Shown here piece after piece: positions 1 to 9,545 of a stretch of DNA of 38,543 nt. The notes under the pieces are model-generated. The model did not search any database and was not told where the DNA came from. It was given only the letters and a program-made list of their open reading frames with translations. Every line of letters begins with the position of its first letter. Position 1 is the first letter of the stretch. Made by a program: the position numbers and the translations under genes. Location: NCBI GenBank assembly GCA_902769055.1, contig CACXNL010000004.1, positions 1 to 38,543 of the forward strand, read 5' to 3'. Source of the DNA: an uncultured Pseudomonadota bacterium (GTDB lineage Bacteria > Pseudomonadota > Alphaproteobacteria > RUG11792).

Positions 1-249
1 GAAGGCTATTACGATGCGGTCCTCATGGACATGCGCATGCCGGAAATGGATGGGCTGGAAGCCACCAGGGCCATCCGCGCCATGGACAGGGCGGACGCCG
101 CAGCGATACCGATCATAGCCCTGACGGCCAATGCCTTTGACGAAGACGTCCAGCGGAGCATGCAGGCGGGATTGAACGCGCACCTTTCAAAGCCTGTGGA
201 ACCGGAGGCCTTGTTCGAAACCCTGGAGAGCCTGATCGATGGCCAGGGA
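1..249 (+). CDS. Response-regulator receiver domain fragment (foreign, probable assembly chimera)
   Basis: The open frame runs in from the window edge and encodes the second half of a CheY-like receiver domain. The phosphoacceptor Asp is in LMDMRMPEMDG (Asp codon 28-30), followed by the conserved Thr in ALTANAF and the conserved Lys in LSKPVEPEAL. This form is typical of receiver domains at the C-terminus of hybrid sensor kinases. The stretch is clearly richer in G+C than everything after about base 270, and its codons end mostly in G or C, unlike the rest of the window. It joins in frame to a PssA C-terminus near base 250. A natural receiver-PssA fusion is not known to me, so I read this as sequence from another organism joined at the contig end. 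Confidence 0.75.
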
Positions 250-609
250 CCGGCACCGGCTGGAGCTGTACTAGCTCTTTTCCCGATAATCCTATACAAC
301 GCTTTTGGATTTGAAGTTTTCAAAAACGAATATTTATGCGCTTTTGATGTTATTGTGTCGGGCGTCCTTTGTATATCACGTATACCGACATTATCCATAA
401 AAAAATTCCATATAAAACGTTCACAATTTACGCTGTTTATGTTGGGTGCATTCTTAGCAATAGGAATAACGTTTGCATACACTTGGCGAATGTTCTGCGT
501 TATAGTAATTACCTATATCGCGAGCATATTTTTCTGTGCACGGAGAGCAAAAGCTATTTTAGAAATTGCTCAAGTCAACAATCATGATACGCCAGATACA
601 CATAAATAA
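250..609 (+). CDS. pssA: CDP-diacylglycerol-serine O-phosphatidyltransferase, C-terminal part
   Basis: From about residue PAPAGA onward the frame matches the C-terminal membrane half of PssA, which makes phosphatidylserine from CDP-diacylglycerol and serine in the inner membrane. Visible marks are PAPAGAVLALFP, the motif SRIPTLSIKKF, and two hydrophobic segments ending in a short polar tail. The N-terminal half with the CDP-alcohol phosphotransferase motif (DG-AR-G-D-D) is absent because the 5' part is replaced by the receiver fragment. The stop at 607-609 overlaps the start of recF by 26 bases, so the two genes were probably co-transcribed. Assignment is from the PssA-specific motifs; the exact junction cannot be fixed to the base. 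Confidence 0.7.
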   Translation, partial: PAPAGAVLALFPIILYNAFGFEVFKNEYLCAFDVIVSGVLCISRIPTLSIKKFHIKRSQFTLFMLGAFLAIGITFAYTWRMFCVIVITYIASIFFCARRAKAILEIAQVNNHDTPDTHK

Positions 610-1702
610 TTTTAGAAACCATGCGAATCTAAGGATAACAATACCAGACGATCGCCGCATGGTAGTGCTGTATGGCGAAAATGGTATAGGAAAAACGAAT
701 GTTCTTGAAGCGATATCATTGTTTTTTACATCGAATGGATTACGGAAAGCGAAATATGAGGATCTAATATGCAGAGATACGGAACAAAACCACTGGAGTA
801 TACGTATAGAGGCGAATGCTGGAACGTTTTTTTCCGGATATATACGTGACACTAATTTTGGGAAAAGGGTATACAAGATAAACGAAAAGAGTATAAGAAA
901 TCTTGAGGAATTTCAGAAAGAACACTACATTCTCTGGATGACATACGAAACAGATCGTTTGTTTATGCAGGCGCCATCGTATCGTCGTGATTTTATAGAT
1001 ATGTTTTGTAATGTAGTAAATCAAGTGCATGCGCAAAATATAAAAGATTATGAGAAATTAACGAAAGAGCGCTTAAAGATACTAAAAAAATATTGCGAGA
1101 GAGGAATAACTGCCGATATTTCAAAATGGCTTGATATCCTCGAAGCAAAGATTGCAGATTTTGGACTACAAATAGCAACCGAACGAAGTCGTATGGCTTC
1201 CACTTTAGAACAATACCAGATAAGAAGTGGCGAATTTCCATTATTTAAATCGCAAATGATCGGAGGAGTAGAAACAGAAATATTGAAAAGCGATAACAGT
1301 ATCGAAGCGTATAAAATAGAATTATGCAATAGGCGCCAGAAGGATGGTTTCGCCGGAGCAACAACTCTCGGAGCCAACCGTAGCGATTGGCTAGTTACTC
1401 ATGAAGAAAAACATATAGAAGCGTCACAATGCTCAGCTGGGGAGCAAAAAATGCTTATATTGGCAATTTTCTTTGCATTTATTCTACATAACATAAAGAA
1501 CGACAAAAGGAGCCTTATTATATTGCTAGATGATGTAGTAACACATCTTGATACAAATCACCGCAACTTGCTATCTAGGTATATCAAAACACTCATATCG
1601 CAGTCTTCCAATATTTCAGTTTGGCTTACTGGAACAGATAAAGAACCGTTTAATGAACTCAGCATGGACGCCCTATTTATAGACATGGCAACAAAGAATT
1701 AG
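584..1702 (+). CDS. recF: DNA replication and repair protein RecF
   Basis: An SMC-like ATPase that binds DNA at gaps and helps load RecA through RecOR. The N-terminus IRQIHINNFRNHANLRI is typical of RecF. Walker A is GENGIGKTN (about residues 30-38), the ABC-type signature is CSAGEQKMLIL, and Walker B is LIILLDDVVTHLD near the C-terminus. Length of 372 residues is normal. The ATG at 584 is preferred over the upstream TTG at 566 because it begins directly at the conserved MIRQI; no strong Shine-Dalgarno is seen and the start lies inside the pssA end, suggesting translational coupling. It is not next to dnaA or dnaN, unlike the classical dnaA-dnaN-recF order. Confidence 0.93.
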   Translation: MIRQIHINNFRNHANLRITIPDDRRMVVLYGENGIGKTNVLEAISLFFTSNGLRKAKYEDLICRDTEQNHWSIRIEANAGTFFSGYIRDTNFGKRVYKINEKSIRNLEEFQKEHYILWMTYETDRLFMQAPSYRRDFIDMFCNVVNQVHAQNIKDYEKLTKERLKILKKYCERGITADISKWLDILEAKIADFGLQIATERSRMASTLEQYQIRSGEFPLFKSQMIGGVETEILKSDNSIEAYKIELCNRRQKDGFAGATTLGANRSDWLVTHEEKHIEASQCSAGEQKMLILAIFFAFILHNIKNDKRSLIILLDDVVTHLDTNHRNLLSRYIKTLISQSSNISVWLTGTDKEPFNELSMDALFIDMATKN

Positions 1703-1748
1703 TTTTTTCACAGCCAAGTCGAGATAGAGCGGTTGTGGAATATTTTAG

Positions 1749-3059
1749 CTAACTGTTTACTACAAAATTTTTGATTGTTTCCTTTTTGCGGATAAATATA
1801 GGAATTCCTGTTGCGATGAAGATACATAAGACCAAAATCGACGAAAACACATCCTGAGACAAAGTAAATATGCAGAAAATTGAAGCAAATTCTGCCAACA
1901 TCATTGCCTTTATGCGCTCCTTCTTAGTTTTGTACCACTCCCGAATCAGCTTCATATACGAGATGCTACACGCTAAATAAACGAACAAGAATATGCTCAC
2001 CAACATATCGATTAGTTTTCCCAAGCCTCCGTGATGCAATTGTTCAAGCAATAAAAACGGTAGAGTACCGATTGCAGCTATCACTATCGCTGCTTTGGGC
2101 GCTCCGGCTTTGTTTACTTTGCCAAAAACAGCGGGGAAAAGCCCATCCTTGTATGCTCCATACGCTATTTGTCCACCTGTCAATGTCCAGGCATTCAGCG
2201 TCCCAATGCAAACAACCGCAGCCAGTACAGAAATTGCCATTCCACTAGAATTTTCGAATATCGAGCTCAAAACAACAGCGTATGGCGCTGACGTTGCTTC
2301 CAACTTTTCGAAACCCACAACACCCGTTATTGAAATTGTATTCATAAGGTATACCAAAGCAACCGCCGATGTTCCTATTATGATTGCCCTGGGGATTGTC
2401 CTTTTGGGATTTTTGACACTCTCCGCCGGCGCTGTTGCACACTCTACGCCGATAAATCCCCAAAAAGTTAGCAATGCTGTCTGCGATATCGTCGTTAAAA
2501 TATCACCACTAGTTGCAACTTCCTTTGGTGAAACCTTGAAGAACGACGGGTCGAAAAACATAAAAAATACAAAAGGCAAAAGTAGCAATGGCAAAATCTT
2601 TATAACGGTTAATACGGTCTCCAATCTTCCAGAAAACTTCATACCTAAAGTATTTATGTATGATATGGTAAACAAAATCAACATTTCTATTGAAAGCACT
2701 TCAATTGAAGACAATTCGCCCGTCACAACGGTCAAATAACTCACAGCAGTTACCAGCAAAATTGAGTTACTAGACCAGGATACTATCCAGTAAATCCAAG
2801 CAGTAAAGAAACCGGCAACACGACCAAATGCCGCAGTGACATATACGTGAGGTCCCCCACTTTTAGTTATGTGCGACGATAAATCTGAGAACATTAAGGC
2901 AAGAGATATCGCCCCGGCAACTGAAACTATCCATCCCAACAAGCCAATCGTCTTAAATGGTGCTAATTGCGACGGCAAAACAAACGCCCCCGAACCCAAT
3001 TGGCTACCAATAACTATCGAAACCAGCGATATAAATCCTAACTCTTTACCTTTTATCAT
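1749..3059 (-). CDS. APC-family amino-acid permease/antiporter
   Basis: A membrane transporter of the amino acid-polyamine-organocation superfamily with about 12 hydrophobic segments. The N-terminal TM1 has the family motif GSQLGSGAFVLPSQLAP, corresponding to the unwound substrate-binding stretch G-S-G. SGGPHVYVTAAFG and FWGFIGVECATAPAESVKNPKRTIPRA match the basic amino-acid/polyamine antiporter branch (AdiC/PotE/ArcD-like). The substrate is therefore probably arginine, ornithine or a similar amino acid, but this cannot be fixed from sequence alone. I chose the ATG at 3059, preceded by AAAGG, because the longer frame starting at 3149 would begin inside the likely promoter. Length is 436 residues. 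Confidence 0.85.
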   Translation of the reverse strand: MIKGKELGFISLVSIVIGSQLGSGAFVLPSQLAPFKTIGLLGWIVSVAGAISLALMFSDLSSHITKSGGPHVYVTAAFGRVAGFFTAWIYWIVSWSSNSILLVTAVSYLTVVTGELSSIEVLSIEMLILFTISYINTLGMKFSGRLETVLTVIKILPLLLLPFVFFMFFDPSFFKVSPKEVATSGDILTTISQTALLTFWGFIGVECATAPAESVKNPKRTIPRAIIIGTSAVALVYLMNTISITGVVGFEKLEATSAPYAVVLSSIFENSSGMAISVLAAVVCIGTLNAWTLTGGQIAYGAYKDGLFPAVFGKVNKAGAPKAAIVIAAIGTLPFLLLEQLHHGGLGKLIDMLVSIFLFVYLACSISYMKLIREWYKTKKERIKAMMLAEFASIFCIFTLSQDVFSSILVLCIFIATGIPIFIRKKETIKNFVVNS

Positions 3060-3136
3060 ACTGACCTTTCGCCAAAGAACTTGCTGTATCGCTCCAAATG
3101 GAGTCCACACCGCTTCCCAAGAAGTGACACCTCCAT

Positions 3137-3165
3137 ATCCTATATTCATTTATGCTGCATGTCAA
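3137..3165 (-). promoter_or_regulatory. Promoter of the amino-acid permease
   Basis: On the minus strand TTGACA (3165-3160) is separated by 17 bases from TAGGAT (3142-3137). It precedes the permease start at 3059 by about 75 bases, and the leader contains a short CTCCA-TT-TGGAG hairpin. The -35 is a perfect consensus. Confidence 0.5.
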
Positions 3166-3275
3166 AATGAGCAAACTTTATTTCACTAGATATGAAGGAC
3201 GTTAACTTTAACAGGCAACACCGCCAAAGACATCCTTTTTTTAATCACAAATGACATTCGGCATCCAAAGCATTA

Positions 3276-4064
3276 TCAAACCGCTGTCTCTTTCTCCGCC
3301 TTAATACACTTTGCTTTTGAAAAGAGATTAAAGAAATTCCTATCTGTAATGTCTGATATTTCCGCAACGGTTTTGCCCCTCAGAGCAGCCACACATTCCG
3401 CAACAAGAGTTACAAATGCTGGTTCATTTACTTCCCCTCTATGCGGCACCGGCGCTAGGTACGGAGAATCAGTTTCAATCAAAAATCTGTCTTCAGGTAC
3501 ATATTTTGCAATTTCTCGAAGCTCTTCTGATTTCTTAAACGTTATAACTCCCGAAAAGGAAATGTAATATCCTAAGTCCAAAACTTTTTTTGCATTCTCT
3601 AGGGAATCCGTGTAGCAATGAAAAACTGCATGCTTTATTTCATATTCAGAAATAATATCTAAAATATCCGGAAAGCATTCCCTTGCATGAAAAATATAAG
3701 GCAAATCAATACTCTTGGACAACGACAGCATATCGCGTAACAACTCTTTCTGCGCTTCTCGTGGATTACCTTCCTCATAGTGATAATCCAACCCAACCTC
3801 ACCAATGGCTACCACCTTCTCCTTAAGAGCCCATTTTTTTAGAAGTTCCAGATCTCTTGGTTCTTGCGTGTACATGGGATGAACACCGACAGAACAAAAC
3901 ACATTATCATGCTTTTCAGCTATCTCGATATTTGTCGGCATCGTACCGAAATCAGTACCGATAGTTAGTATATGGTTCACACCAACCAATCTCGCTAATC
4001 TGAGCTTCTCGTCTAAATTTTGATAAATTCCATCGAAGTAGAGATGGGCATGCGAATCATTCAT
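3276..4064 (-). CDS. tatD: TatD-family metal-dependent DNase
   Basis: A TIM-barrel metal hydrolase of the TatD/YcfH family (3'-5' exonuclease acting on DNA, involved in repair or DNA turnover). The metal-binding N-terminus DSHAHLY supplies the HxH pair. GEVGLDYHY supplies the bridging Glu. FHAREC and HCYTD give later His ligands, and ETDSPYLAPVPHRGEVNEP is the signature C-terminal motif with the catalytic Asp. Length of 262 residues is normal. The gene lies downstream of uvrA on the same strand after about 105 non-coding bases, and could share its transcript. The start is fixed by the conserved MNDSHAH although the upstream Shine-Dalgarno is weak. Confidence 0.93.
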   Translation of the reverse strand: MNDSHAHLYFDGIYQNLDEKLRLARLVGVNHILTIGTDFGTMPTNIEIAEKHDNVFCSVGVHPMYTQEPRDLELLKKWALKEKVVAIGEVGLDYHYEEGNPREAQKELLRDMLSLSKSIDLPYIFHARECFPDILDIISEYEIKHAVFHCYTDSLENAKKVLDLGYYISFSGVITFKKSEELREIAKYVPEDRFLIETDSPYLAPVPHRGEVNEPAFVTLVAECVAALRGKTVAEISDITDRNFFNLFSKAKCIKAEKETAV

Positions 4065-4170
4065 TTAGCCGTCAATCCAAAATTCCTCTACATAATTGAA
4101 ACTAATTTCAGCGAAACCGTCAACTTACAACGCCTTTTCCATAACATTACACTAACCAGGTAAATAATTT

Positions 4171-6756
4171 TTATCGTTCTAAATACTTTTTCAGGTATTT
4201 TCCAGTATAACTTTCTCCGCACTCGGCAACATTTTCAGGAGTACCTTCAACGACCACACTTCCTCCGTTTTCGCCCCCTTCGCGTCCGATGTCTATAATC
4301 CAGTCGGCAGTTTTAATCACATCCAAATTATGCTCAATAACTACGACCGAATTGCCCGCATCAACAAGTATTTGTAATATATTAAGCAACTTGTCAATAT
4401 CATCCATGTGCAGACCGGTTGTTGGTTCATCAAGGATGTACAACGTATTCCCAGTCGATTTTCTCGAAAGCTCTTTTGCTAATTTCACACGCTGAGCTTC
4501 ACCGCCCGAAAGTATCGTTGCCTTGTGTCCCAAAGTCAAATATCCCAAGCCGACACGGCACAAACAACTAAGTTTTTGAAAAATACTTGGTTGGTTCTTG
4601 AAAAACTGAGTACATTCTTCGATTGTCATATCGAGTATATCAGAGATGCTTTTACCTTTATATTTCACCTCCCTAGTCTCACGGTTAAAACGAGCGCCAT
4701 GACATTGGTCACAGGTAACGTACACGTCTGGCAAAAAGTGCATCTCAACTTTTATGACGCCATCGCCCTTGCAAGCCTCGCATCGTCCGCCTTTAACATT
4801 GAACGAAAAACGGCTATTTGTATATCCTCTCGCTTTTGCTTCGGGCAAACTAGCGTATAAATTTCTAATATCAGTGAAACACCCAACATACGTTGCCGGA
4901 TTCGATCTCGGCGTTCGTCCTATCGGGGATTGATTTATATCTATAACCTTATCTATTAGCTCAATATTTCGAACATCACCCAATTCTTTGACCTTTATGG
5001 TGCCTCGGTTCAGTTTTTCATACACAGCCCTGAACAACGTATCTATAACCAATGTCGATTTTCCTGATCCGGAAACGCCAGTAACGCATGTAAAAACTCC
5101 AAGCGGAATTTTCACGCTCACATGTTTCAGGTTGTTTGCATAAGCATCAACGATTTCTATCATCCGCTTCGGATTAGTATGCCGCCTTCGTTTGGGAACC
5201 TCGATTTTCTTTTCACCCGAAAGGTATTGCCCTGTCAGACTATTCGGATTTTTCTTTATATCTTCGACAGTTCCCTCAGCGCAAACATGCCCACCATGTA
5301 CGCCAGCTTTTGGACCTATATCGATTATCCAATCGGAGGCATACATCGCATCTTCATCATGCTCAACAACAATTACCGAATTTCCATAATCGCGCAACTC
5401 TTTCAGAGTTTCGATTAGACGATCGTTGTCTCTTTGATGCAAACCAATCGAAGGCTCATCTAAAACATACATAACGCCGGTCAATCCAGAACCGATTTGG
5501 GAAGCCAGCCGTATTCTTTGGCTTTCACCACCCGATAATGTCTCTGAAGCCCGCGATAATGTCAAGTATTCCAATCCAACATTTATGAGAAACTGTAATC
5601 TGTTCTTTATCTCGACAACCAACTTTTCAGCAATAGATTTTTCTTTTTCATCAAGTTGTTCCCACAGATTAACTACCCACTCCTTCATAGCTGTAATAGA
5701 CATAGCCGAAACTTCAGCTATGTTTTTGCCCTTAACCTTAACAGCTAATGCTTCCTCGGAAAGCCTTGTCCCATTGCACTTCGGACAAATCTCTCGTTCT
5801 GCGGAAGCGAATATTTCATCAATTTCTTCCTCTTCTTGCTGAAGTTTTTTTCCGAAAAATCCATACGTATTGGCAATCCCGCCCTTAAAACCAAGCCCTC
5901 CACAAGATGGGCAAGCTCCTTTTGGACTATTGAATGAAAATAAACGCGGTTCTATTTTCTCTATACAAAAGCCAGATACTGGACAAGCCAAATGCTCCGA
6001 GTATACCCTTTCAGCTCCTGTTTCAAAGTTCCTTGTTATCAACAAACCGTTCGCATGCTTTAACCCTATACTTACCGAATTTGCTAATCTTTGTTTTAAA
6101 TCCGCAATCTCTGCTTCATCTGAAGGAATAGATATCCTGTCCACGACTATAGAAATATCATGCTTTACGTTTTTTAATAACGGTGGAACTTTGTCTATCT
6201 CATGCAAAACTTTATCGACAAAAACCCGTGTAAAACCAAGTTTTTGCATCATATACAACTCAGCCTTAAATTCCCCTTTCTTTTGTCTTGCTATAGGAGA
6301 CAGAATGTAAAATTTTTGCCCAGGTTTGTAACTAGCTATTGCATCTACTATTTGCGACACCGTTTGCGCTTGGATTGGCAATCCAGTCGCTGGTGAATAT
6401 GGTATTCCAATCCGGGCATACAATACCCTCAAGTAATCATATATTTCAGTTATTGTCCCGACAGTTGATCTTGGATTTTTCGATACGGTTTTTTGTTCAA
6501 TTGAAATCGCCGGACTTAATCCCTCGATTTTGTCAACATCCGGTTTCGGCATCAAATTTAAAAACTGTCGCGCATACGCCGACAAACTCTCAACATACCG
6601 TCTTTGTCCCTCAGCATACAGCGTATCGAAAGCTAACGTCGATTTTCCGGAACCACTAAGACCAGTTATAACAACCAGTTTGTTCTTAGGAACGTCAATA
6701 TTTATATTTTTTAGATTATGCTCCCTGGCGCCCCTAACTTTTATGTATTCACTCAT
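4171..6756 (-). CDS. uvrA: UvrABC excinuclease subunit A, short form
   Basis: The damage-sensing ATPase of nucleotide excision repair. Two ABC modules are intact: Walker [10 protein letters not shown] (about residue 31) and GVSGSGKST, signatures [12 protein letters not shown] and [12 protein letters not shown], and Walker [10 protein letters not shown] and LDEPTTGLH. The zinc finger CEACKGDG...CDQCHGARF is present. The first finger reads CPVSGFC...CPSCGGLG, an altered form I associate with alphaproteobacteria. The protein is only 861 residues, against about 940-960 usually. The shortfall lies between GGLG and CPKCNGTRL, where only about 35 residues remain instead of about 110, so most of the insertion domain is missing. 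GGAGGG just before the ATG, inside the end of the upstream reductase gene, indicates an operon. Confidence 0.97.
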   Translation of the reverse strand: MSEYIKVRGAREHNLKNINIDVPKNKLVVITGLSGSGKSTLAFDTLYAEGQRRYVESLSAYARQFLNLMPKPDVDKIEGLSPAISIEQKTVSKNPRSTVGTITEIYDYLRVLYARIGIPYSPATGLPIQAQTVSQIVDAIASYKPGQKFYILSPIARQKKGEFKAELYMMQKLGFTRVFVDKVLHEIDKVPPLLKNVKHDISIVVDRISIPSDEAEIADLKQRLANSVSIGLKHANGLLITRNFETGAERVYSEHLACPVSGFCIEKIEPRLFSFNSPKGACPSCGGLGFKGGIANTYGFFGKKLQQEEEEIDEIFASAEREICPKCNGTRLSEEALAVKVKGKNIAEVSAMSITAMKEWVVNLWEQLDEKEKSIAEKLVVEIKNRLQFLINVGLEYLTLSRASETLSGGESQRIRLASQIGSGLTGVMYVLDEPSIGLHQRDNDRLIETLKELRDYGNSVIVVEHDEDAMYASDWIIDIGPKAGVHGGHVCAEGTVEDIKKNPNSLTGQYLSGEKKIEVPKRRRHTNPKRMIEIVDAYANNLKHVSVKIPLGVFTCVTGVSGSGKSTLVIDTLFRAVYEKLNRGTIKVKELGDVRNIELIDKVIDINQSPIGRTPRSNPATYVGCFTDIRNLYASLPEAKARGYTNSRFSFNVKGGRCEACKGDGVIKVEMHFLPDVYVTCDQCHGARFNRETREVKYKGKSISDILDMTIEECTQFFKNQPSIFQKLSCLCRVGLGYLTLGHKATILSGGEAQRVKLAKELSRKSTGNTLYILDEPTTGLHMDDIDKLLNILQILVDAGNSVVVIEHNLDVIKTADWIIDIGREGGENGGSVVVEGTPENVAECGESYTGKYLKKYLER

Positions 6757-6757
6757 C

Positions 6758-7786
6758 TTACCCTCCAGATATTTTAGTTTTTATTGCTCTTACTGCTCTA
6801 TCCGACTCAAAGAAACAAGGGATAATATTCTTTTTCTTGTTTGCATACGTCACCGCATCCCCGACAGCATAACAATTTTTTACCGAAGTTTCCATATTAT
6901 CCAAGTTTACCTTTATCAAGTTTTTTTCGGTTTCAATTCCCAAATCTTTTACTATTGAACCTGGATTAGCGATAAAACCGTAGCAAAACACAATGTGATC
7001 TGGCGTATATTCCTTTTTATCGGTATATACGTATCTTTTTCCAGCGAATTCTCTCAGTTCAAGAATATTCTGGTTCATCTCTAATTTGATTTTTCCGGCA
7101 TTCACTAATTCTTGTATTTTCACTATCTTGTGAGGCTCACATGTGAAATTCTCTCTGCGGTGCACTATCGTGACATGCTTTGCTATTGGAGCTATATCAA
7201 TCGTAAAATCTACCGCGGAATCTCCTCCACCAGCTATCACAACATTCTTCCCGCGATACAACGCATGGTTTAAGCAATAGAACTGCACAAAATCGGAACT
7301 CTTAGGTATCTCGGATACACCTTTAATTGTTACGGGAATATTTGGCTTCATTTCACCAATGCCTGTTGCTAGGATGATATATTGCGCGGATATGCGTATA
7401 TCGTTATCTCCATCGTTGCATGCGCTAATGCTTCGTGCTTCAATTCCGAACTTATTTTCCGACGTCTTATTTATTTTTTCTACTCTGTAACCAAAAAACT
7501 TATGCCGTATTGTGGTCAAGCATTGCTCTGAAAGTTTCAACACATAATCCTTTGCTTTAACGCCAACATAGCCCGGCACGCCGTACACTGTCTTCTCTGG
7601 ATACAAAGCCATGCACTGTCCGCCAGGCACCGCCAGCTCATCAACCACAGCACAGCCGATACCCATCAAGGAACAACAGTAAGCAGCATACATCCCCGCT
7701 ACTCCGGCTCCGATTATGGCAACATCAACTCCAAACTCATTATCAAAAGGAGTACTTAACGCATCTGAATTAGTCACAGCGTGCAT
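6758..7786 (-). CDS. Thioredoxin-reductase-like ferredoxin/flavodoxin-NADP reductase
   Basis: An FAD- and NADPH-binding oxidoreductase of the YumC-type ferredoxin-NADP reductases. The FAD-binding motif is [12 protein letters not shown], followed by [19 protein letters not shown], which is characteristic of this class. The NADPH site is [15 protein letters not shown], and the C-terminal FAD contact is [20 protein letters not shown]. The CxxC redox pair of true thioredoxin reductase is absent, so electron transfer to a ferredoxin or flavodoxin is more likely than to thioredoxin. The ATG at 7786 starts 4 bases after the rpsT stop; a TTG at 7810 inside rpsT is an alternative. One base separates its stop from the uvrA start, so rpsT, this gene and uvrA form a tight operon. 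Confidence 0.88.
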   Translation of the reverse strand: MHAVTNSDALSTPFDNEFGVDVAIIGAGVAGMYAAYCCSLMGIGCAVVDELAVPGGQCMALYPEKTVYGVPGYVGVKAKDYVLKLSEQCLTTIRHKFFGYRVEKINKTSENKFGIEARSISACNDGDNDIRISAQYIILATGIGEMKPNIPVTIKGVSEIPKSSDFVQFYCLNHALYRGKNVVIAGGGDSAVDFTIDIAPIAKHVTIVHRRENFTCEPHKIVKIQELVNAGKIKLEMNQNILELREFAGKRYVYTDKKEYTPDHIVFCYGFIANPGSIVKDLGIETEKNLIKVNLDNMETSVKNCYAVGDAVTYANKKKNIIPCFFESDRAVRAIKTKISGG

Positions 7787-7790
7787 TAAG

Positions 7791-8072
7791 TTATTTTTGT
7801 TCTTCCCCAATTGCCGCTTTAACTTTGTGACTCATCCTGGATATTTTCCTAGCTGCCGCATTCTTATGGACAACCTTTTTGTTTACGCCCTTCATAATTT
7901 CCTTCTGCATCTCGGAAAAAGCCCTCAAAACACTCTCTTTGGAAACTTTTTCAGCTATCGCTTGCTCCAGCCTTCTTATAAAAGTCCTTATCCTGTTCAT
8001 TCTGCTAGCATTAACAGCATGCTGTCTAGCTGACCTTCTTATACTTTTCTTCGCGGATTCATGAGAAGCCAT
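7791..8072 (-). CDS. rpsT: 30S ribosomal protein S20
   Basis: A small basic protein that binds the 5' domain of 16S rRNA. The sequence begins MASHESAKKSIRRSARQ and continues with the typical RNRIR...F-type helix (NRIRTFIRRLEQAI) and a C-terminal KNAAARKISRMSHKVKA. The 93-residue length is normal for S20. I used the ATG at 8072; an upstream in-frame ATG at 8099 would add nine residues not seen in the family. It is the first gene of the operon with the reductase and uvrA. Confidence 0.95.
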   Translation of the reverse strand: MASHESAKKSIRRSARQHAVNASRMNRIRTFIRRLEQAIAEKVSKESVLRAFSEMQKEIMKGVNKKVVHKNAAARKISRMSHKVKAAIGEEQK

Positions 8073-8108
8073 GTAATTCTTCTTGTAAATAACCAACAAC
8101 TAGCAAGT

Positions 8109-8137
8109 ATGGTAGCATGAATTCTTGCCCTGCTCAA
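8109..8137 (-). promoter_or_regulatory. Promoter of the rpsT operon
   Basis: On the minus strand TTGAGC (8137-8132), a 17-base spacer and TACCAT (8114-8109) precede the rpsT ATG at 8072 by about 36 bases. Spacing and position fit a sigma-70 type promoter. Confidence 0.5.
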
Positions 8138-8184
8138 GTGATATCAAACACTATTTTTATTTTATTTATAATCAAAAGTATTTA

Positions 8185-8212
8185 TTGGTTAATAATTTGT
8201 GTTGTTTATAAC
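8185..8212 (+). promoter_or_regulatory. Promoter of the papain-like secreted protein
   Basis: TTGGTT (8185-8190), a 16-base spacer and TATAAC (8207-8212) lie about 50 bases before the ATG at 8263. No homopolymeric G tract is present, so this gene does not belong to the poly-G promoter set. Confidence 0.4.
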
Positions 8213-8262
8213 AATATGTCAATATATAAGTAGAAGGATGTAGTTTTAGAAGGAGGGAAACC

Positions 8263-9345
8263 ATGAATATAAACAAACATCTTTTAAAAACGTCGATGAC
8301 GCTTATGGCGCTCACATACGGAGGAAATATGATGAGCGTTGCAGCGATGGAGAGCGACGTGGGTAACGAAAACTTAATCAAAGATGAAATAACAACAATC
8401 GATAAATACGTCTTCAAAGGAGGTACAGTGTATTTCAAAAATCCGTGCTACAGAGCAAAGAAAAAAATCGAAAAGAAACTGGGATTAGAAACGGCGGAAA
8501 CCGTTGAAATAACGAATGGTAGTGCGCTGAATTTCGCCGCCAAAGATGGTGCGGGAAACATAATTCGAGTATTTTCCAGATTAGCTGAAGCACCAAATCC
8601 AAACGGCATATCGCACTCTGGTTTTGTTGTTAACCTTGATCCGCGAGAGATGTATCACACAGTGCTCGACATTATGCCTGGCGGCAAAGAGCATACTGAA
8701 TCATCACTGTCAGCAAAAGCAGGAAGAGCGATACTTCGCGAATTGGAACAATCGCACAAATCTGTCATAAGTGCGGTCAAATTTCCAGAAGTTAAAGCAT
8801 CATTCGCCATTGAGTCGTATGGTTCAGCAGGCGAAGTTTTGCGCGGCATTGCTCCTCACGTCCATATAAGGGATTTAAGCAACCGAATATCTGAATATAA
8901 AGGTAACGTATTCGTTCGACCATTATACACAAGCATTTCACCTGAAGTAACAATGGACTTTATGACAGAATACGTCGGCAGACCGTACGAGAATATCAAA
9001 ACATTAAGCGAACTCTTAGGTTCGGTTAAACATGCAAACACTGAAGAGCGTGTCGAAAACGTGTTTTGCAGTGAACTAGTCTCATTGTTTTACAAAAAAA
9101 GCGGGGTATTCAGTAACGACATAACTTCAAGCAACGTCATCCCGGCATTTCTCAGTAGTGGTGCCGGAGATGATGATCTCCTATTAACAGAGGCATCAGA
9201 TGACGTACCTCTCAAGCTGTCATTTGCCATGTTTGATCCGATGAATAAAACCAAAGATGGTAATCCATCATGCTTAACGCACTGCATATACCACACCATT
9301 ATGAATACTCTTCTGTGTTGCTGCAGACATGACGAAGGACAATAA
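8263..9345 (+). CDS. Secreted permuted papain-fold (YiiX/NlpC-P60-like) hydrolase, putative effector
   Basis: The N-terminus is a signal peptide (basic start, hydrophobic stretch, probable cleavage near residue 28 at VAAMES). Two motifs match the circularly permuted NlpC/P60 superfamily, where the His precedes the Cys: NGISHSGFVVNLD with His118, and VENVFCSELVSLFYKKSG with Cys269. The intervening FVRPLYTSISPE fits the strand between them. Family members are cysteine hydrolases or acyltransferases acting on peptidoglycan, lipids or amides; the substrate here is unknown. The extreme C-terminus ends in a hydrophobic stretch and CCC (residues 352-354), which could be lipid-modified in a host, but this is speculation. 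AGAAGGAGGG gives an excellent ribosome-binding site. The 360-residue protein stands alone between housekeeping genes and a second secreted-protein gene. Confidence 0.7.
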   Translation: MNINKHLLKTSMTLMALTYGGNMMSVAAMESDVGNENLIKDEITTIDKYVFKGGTVYFKNPCYRAKKKIEKKLGLETAETVEITNGSALNFAAKDGAGNIIRVFSRLAEAPNPNGISHSGFVVNLDPREMYHTVLDIMPGGKEHTESSLSAKAGRAILRELEQSHKSVISAVKFPEVKASFAIESYGSAGEVLRGIAPHVHIRDLSNRISEYKGNVFVRPLYTSISPEVTMDFMTEYVGRPYENIKTLSELLGSVKHANTEERVENVFCSELVSLFYKKSGVFSNDITSSNVIPAFLSSGAGDDDLLLTEASDDVPLKLSFAMFDPMNKTKDGNPSCLTHCIYHTIMNTLLCCCRHDEGQ

Positions 9346-9346
9346 T

Positions 9347-9370
9347 CCCCAGCCTTTCATTAGGCTGGGG
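9347..9370 (+). terminator. Perfect hairpin after the papain-like gene
   Basis: CCCCAGCC, an 8-base loop and GGCTGGGG begin one base after the stop codon. The stem is 8 perfect base pairs and GC-rich. No T run follows, so it may act as a transcript end or 3' stabiliser rather than a classical intrinsic terminator. Confidence 0.5.
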
Positions 9371-9416
9371 CGCTGTGCCATAAATGCCCTCCAGTATTGT
9401 CGAAATCTCTATTTAT

Positions 9417-9501
9417 GGAGTTGATTGAATGTTAACAGTTGTGCCTTTTACAGGAGGTATTTTTATTAGCACTTCATGATTTAGGGAAATCAATCAACTC
9501 C
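9417..9501. repeat. 12-bp inverted repeat bounding 61 bases
   Basis: GGAGTTGATTGA at 9417-9428 is repeated as its perfect reverse complement at 9490-9501. The enclosed 61 bases hold no reading frame I can support. It lies in the 526-base non-coding stretch 9346-9871. It could be a small structured RNA or a remnant of a miniature element. Confidence 0.45.
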
Positions 9502-9545
9502 TGTTAGGAGTATAGCAAAGTCGGAACAGAAATGCGACATGAAAA

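Noticed and set aside
1709-1737. CACAGCC/GGTTGTG hairpin as terminator between recF and the permease
   Set aside because: The stem is weak with a 15-base loop and there is no T run after it on either strand.
3058-3136. A possible 26-codon leader peptide with several Arg codons, ending on the permease start
   Set aside because: Its ATG (3134-3136) is only a base from the predicted -10 element, so it would lie before the transcript start; no ribosome-binding site could be used.
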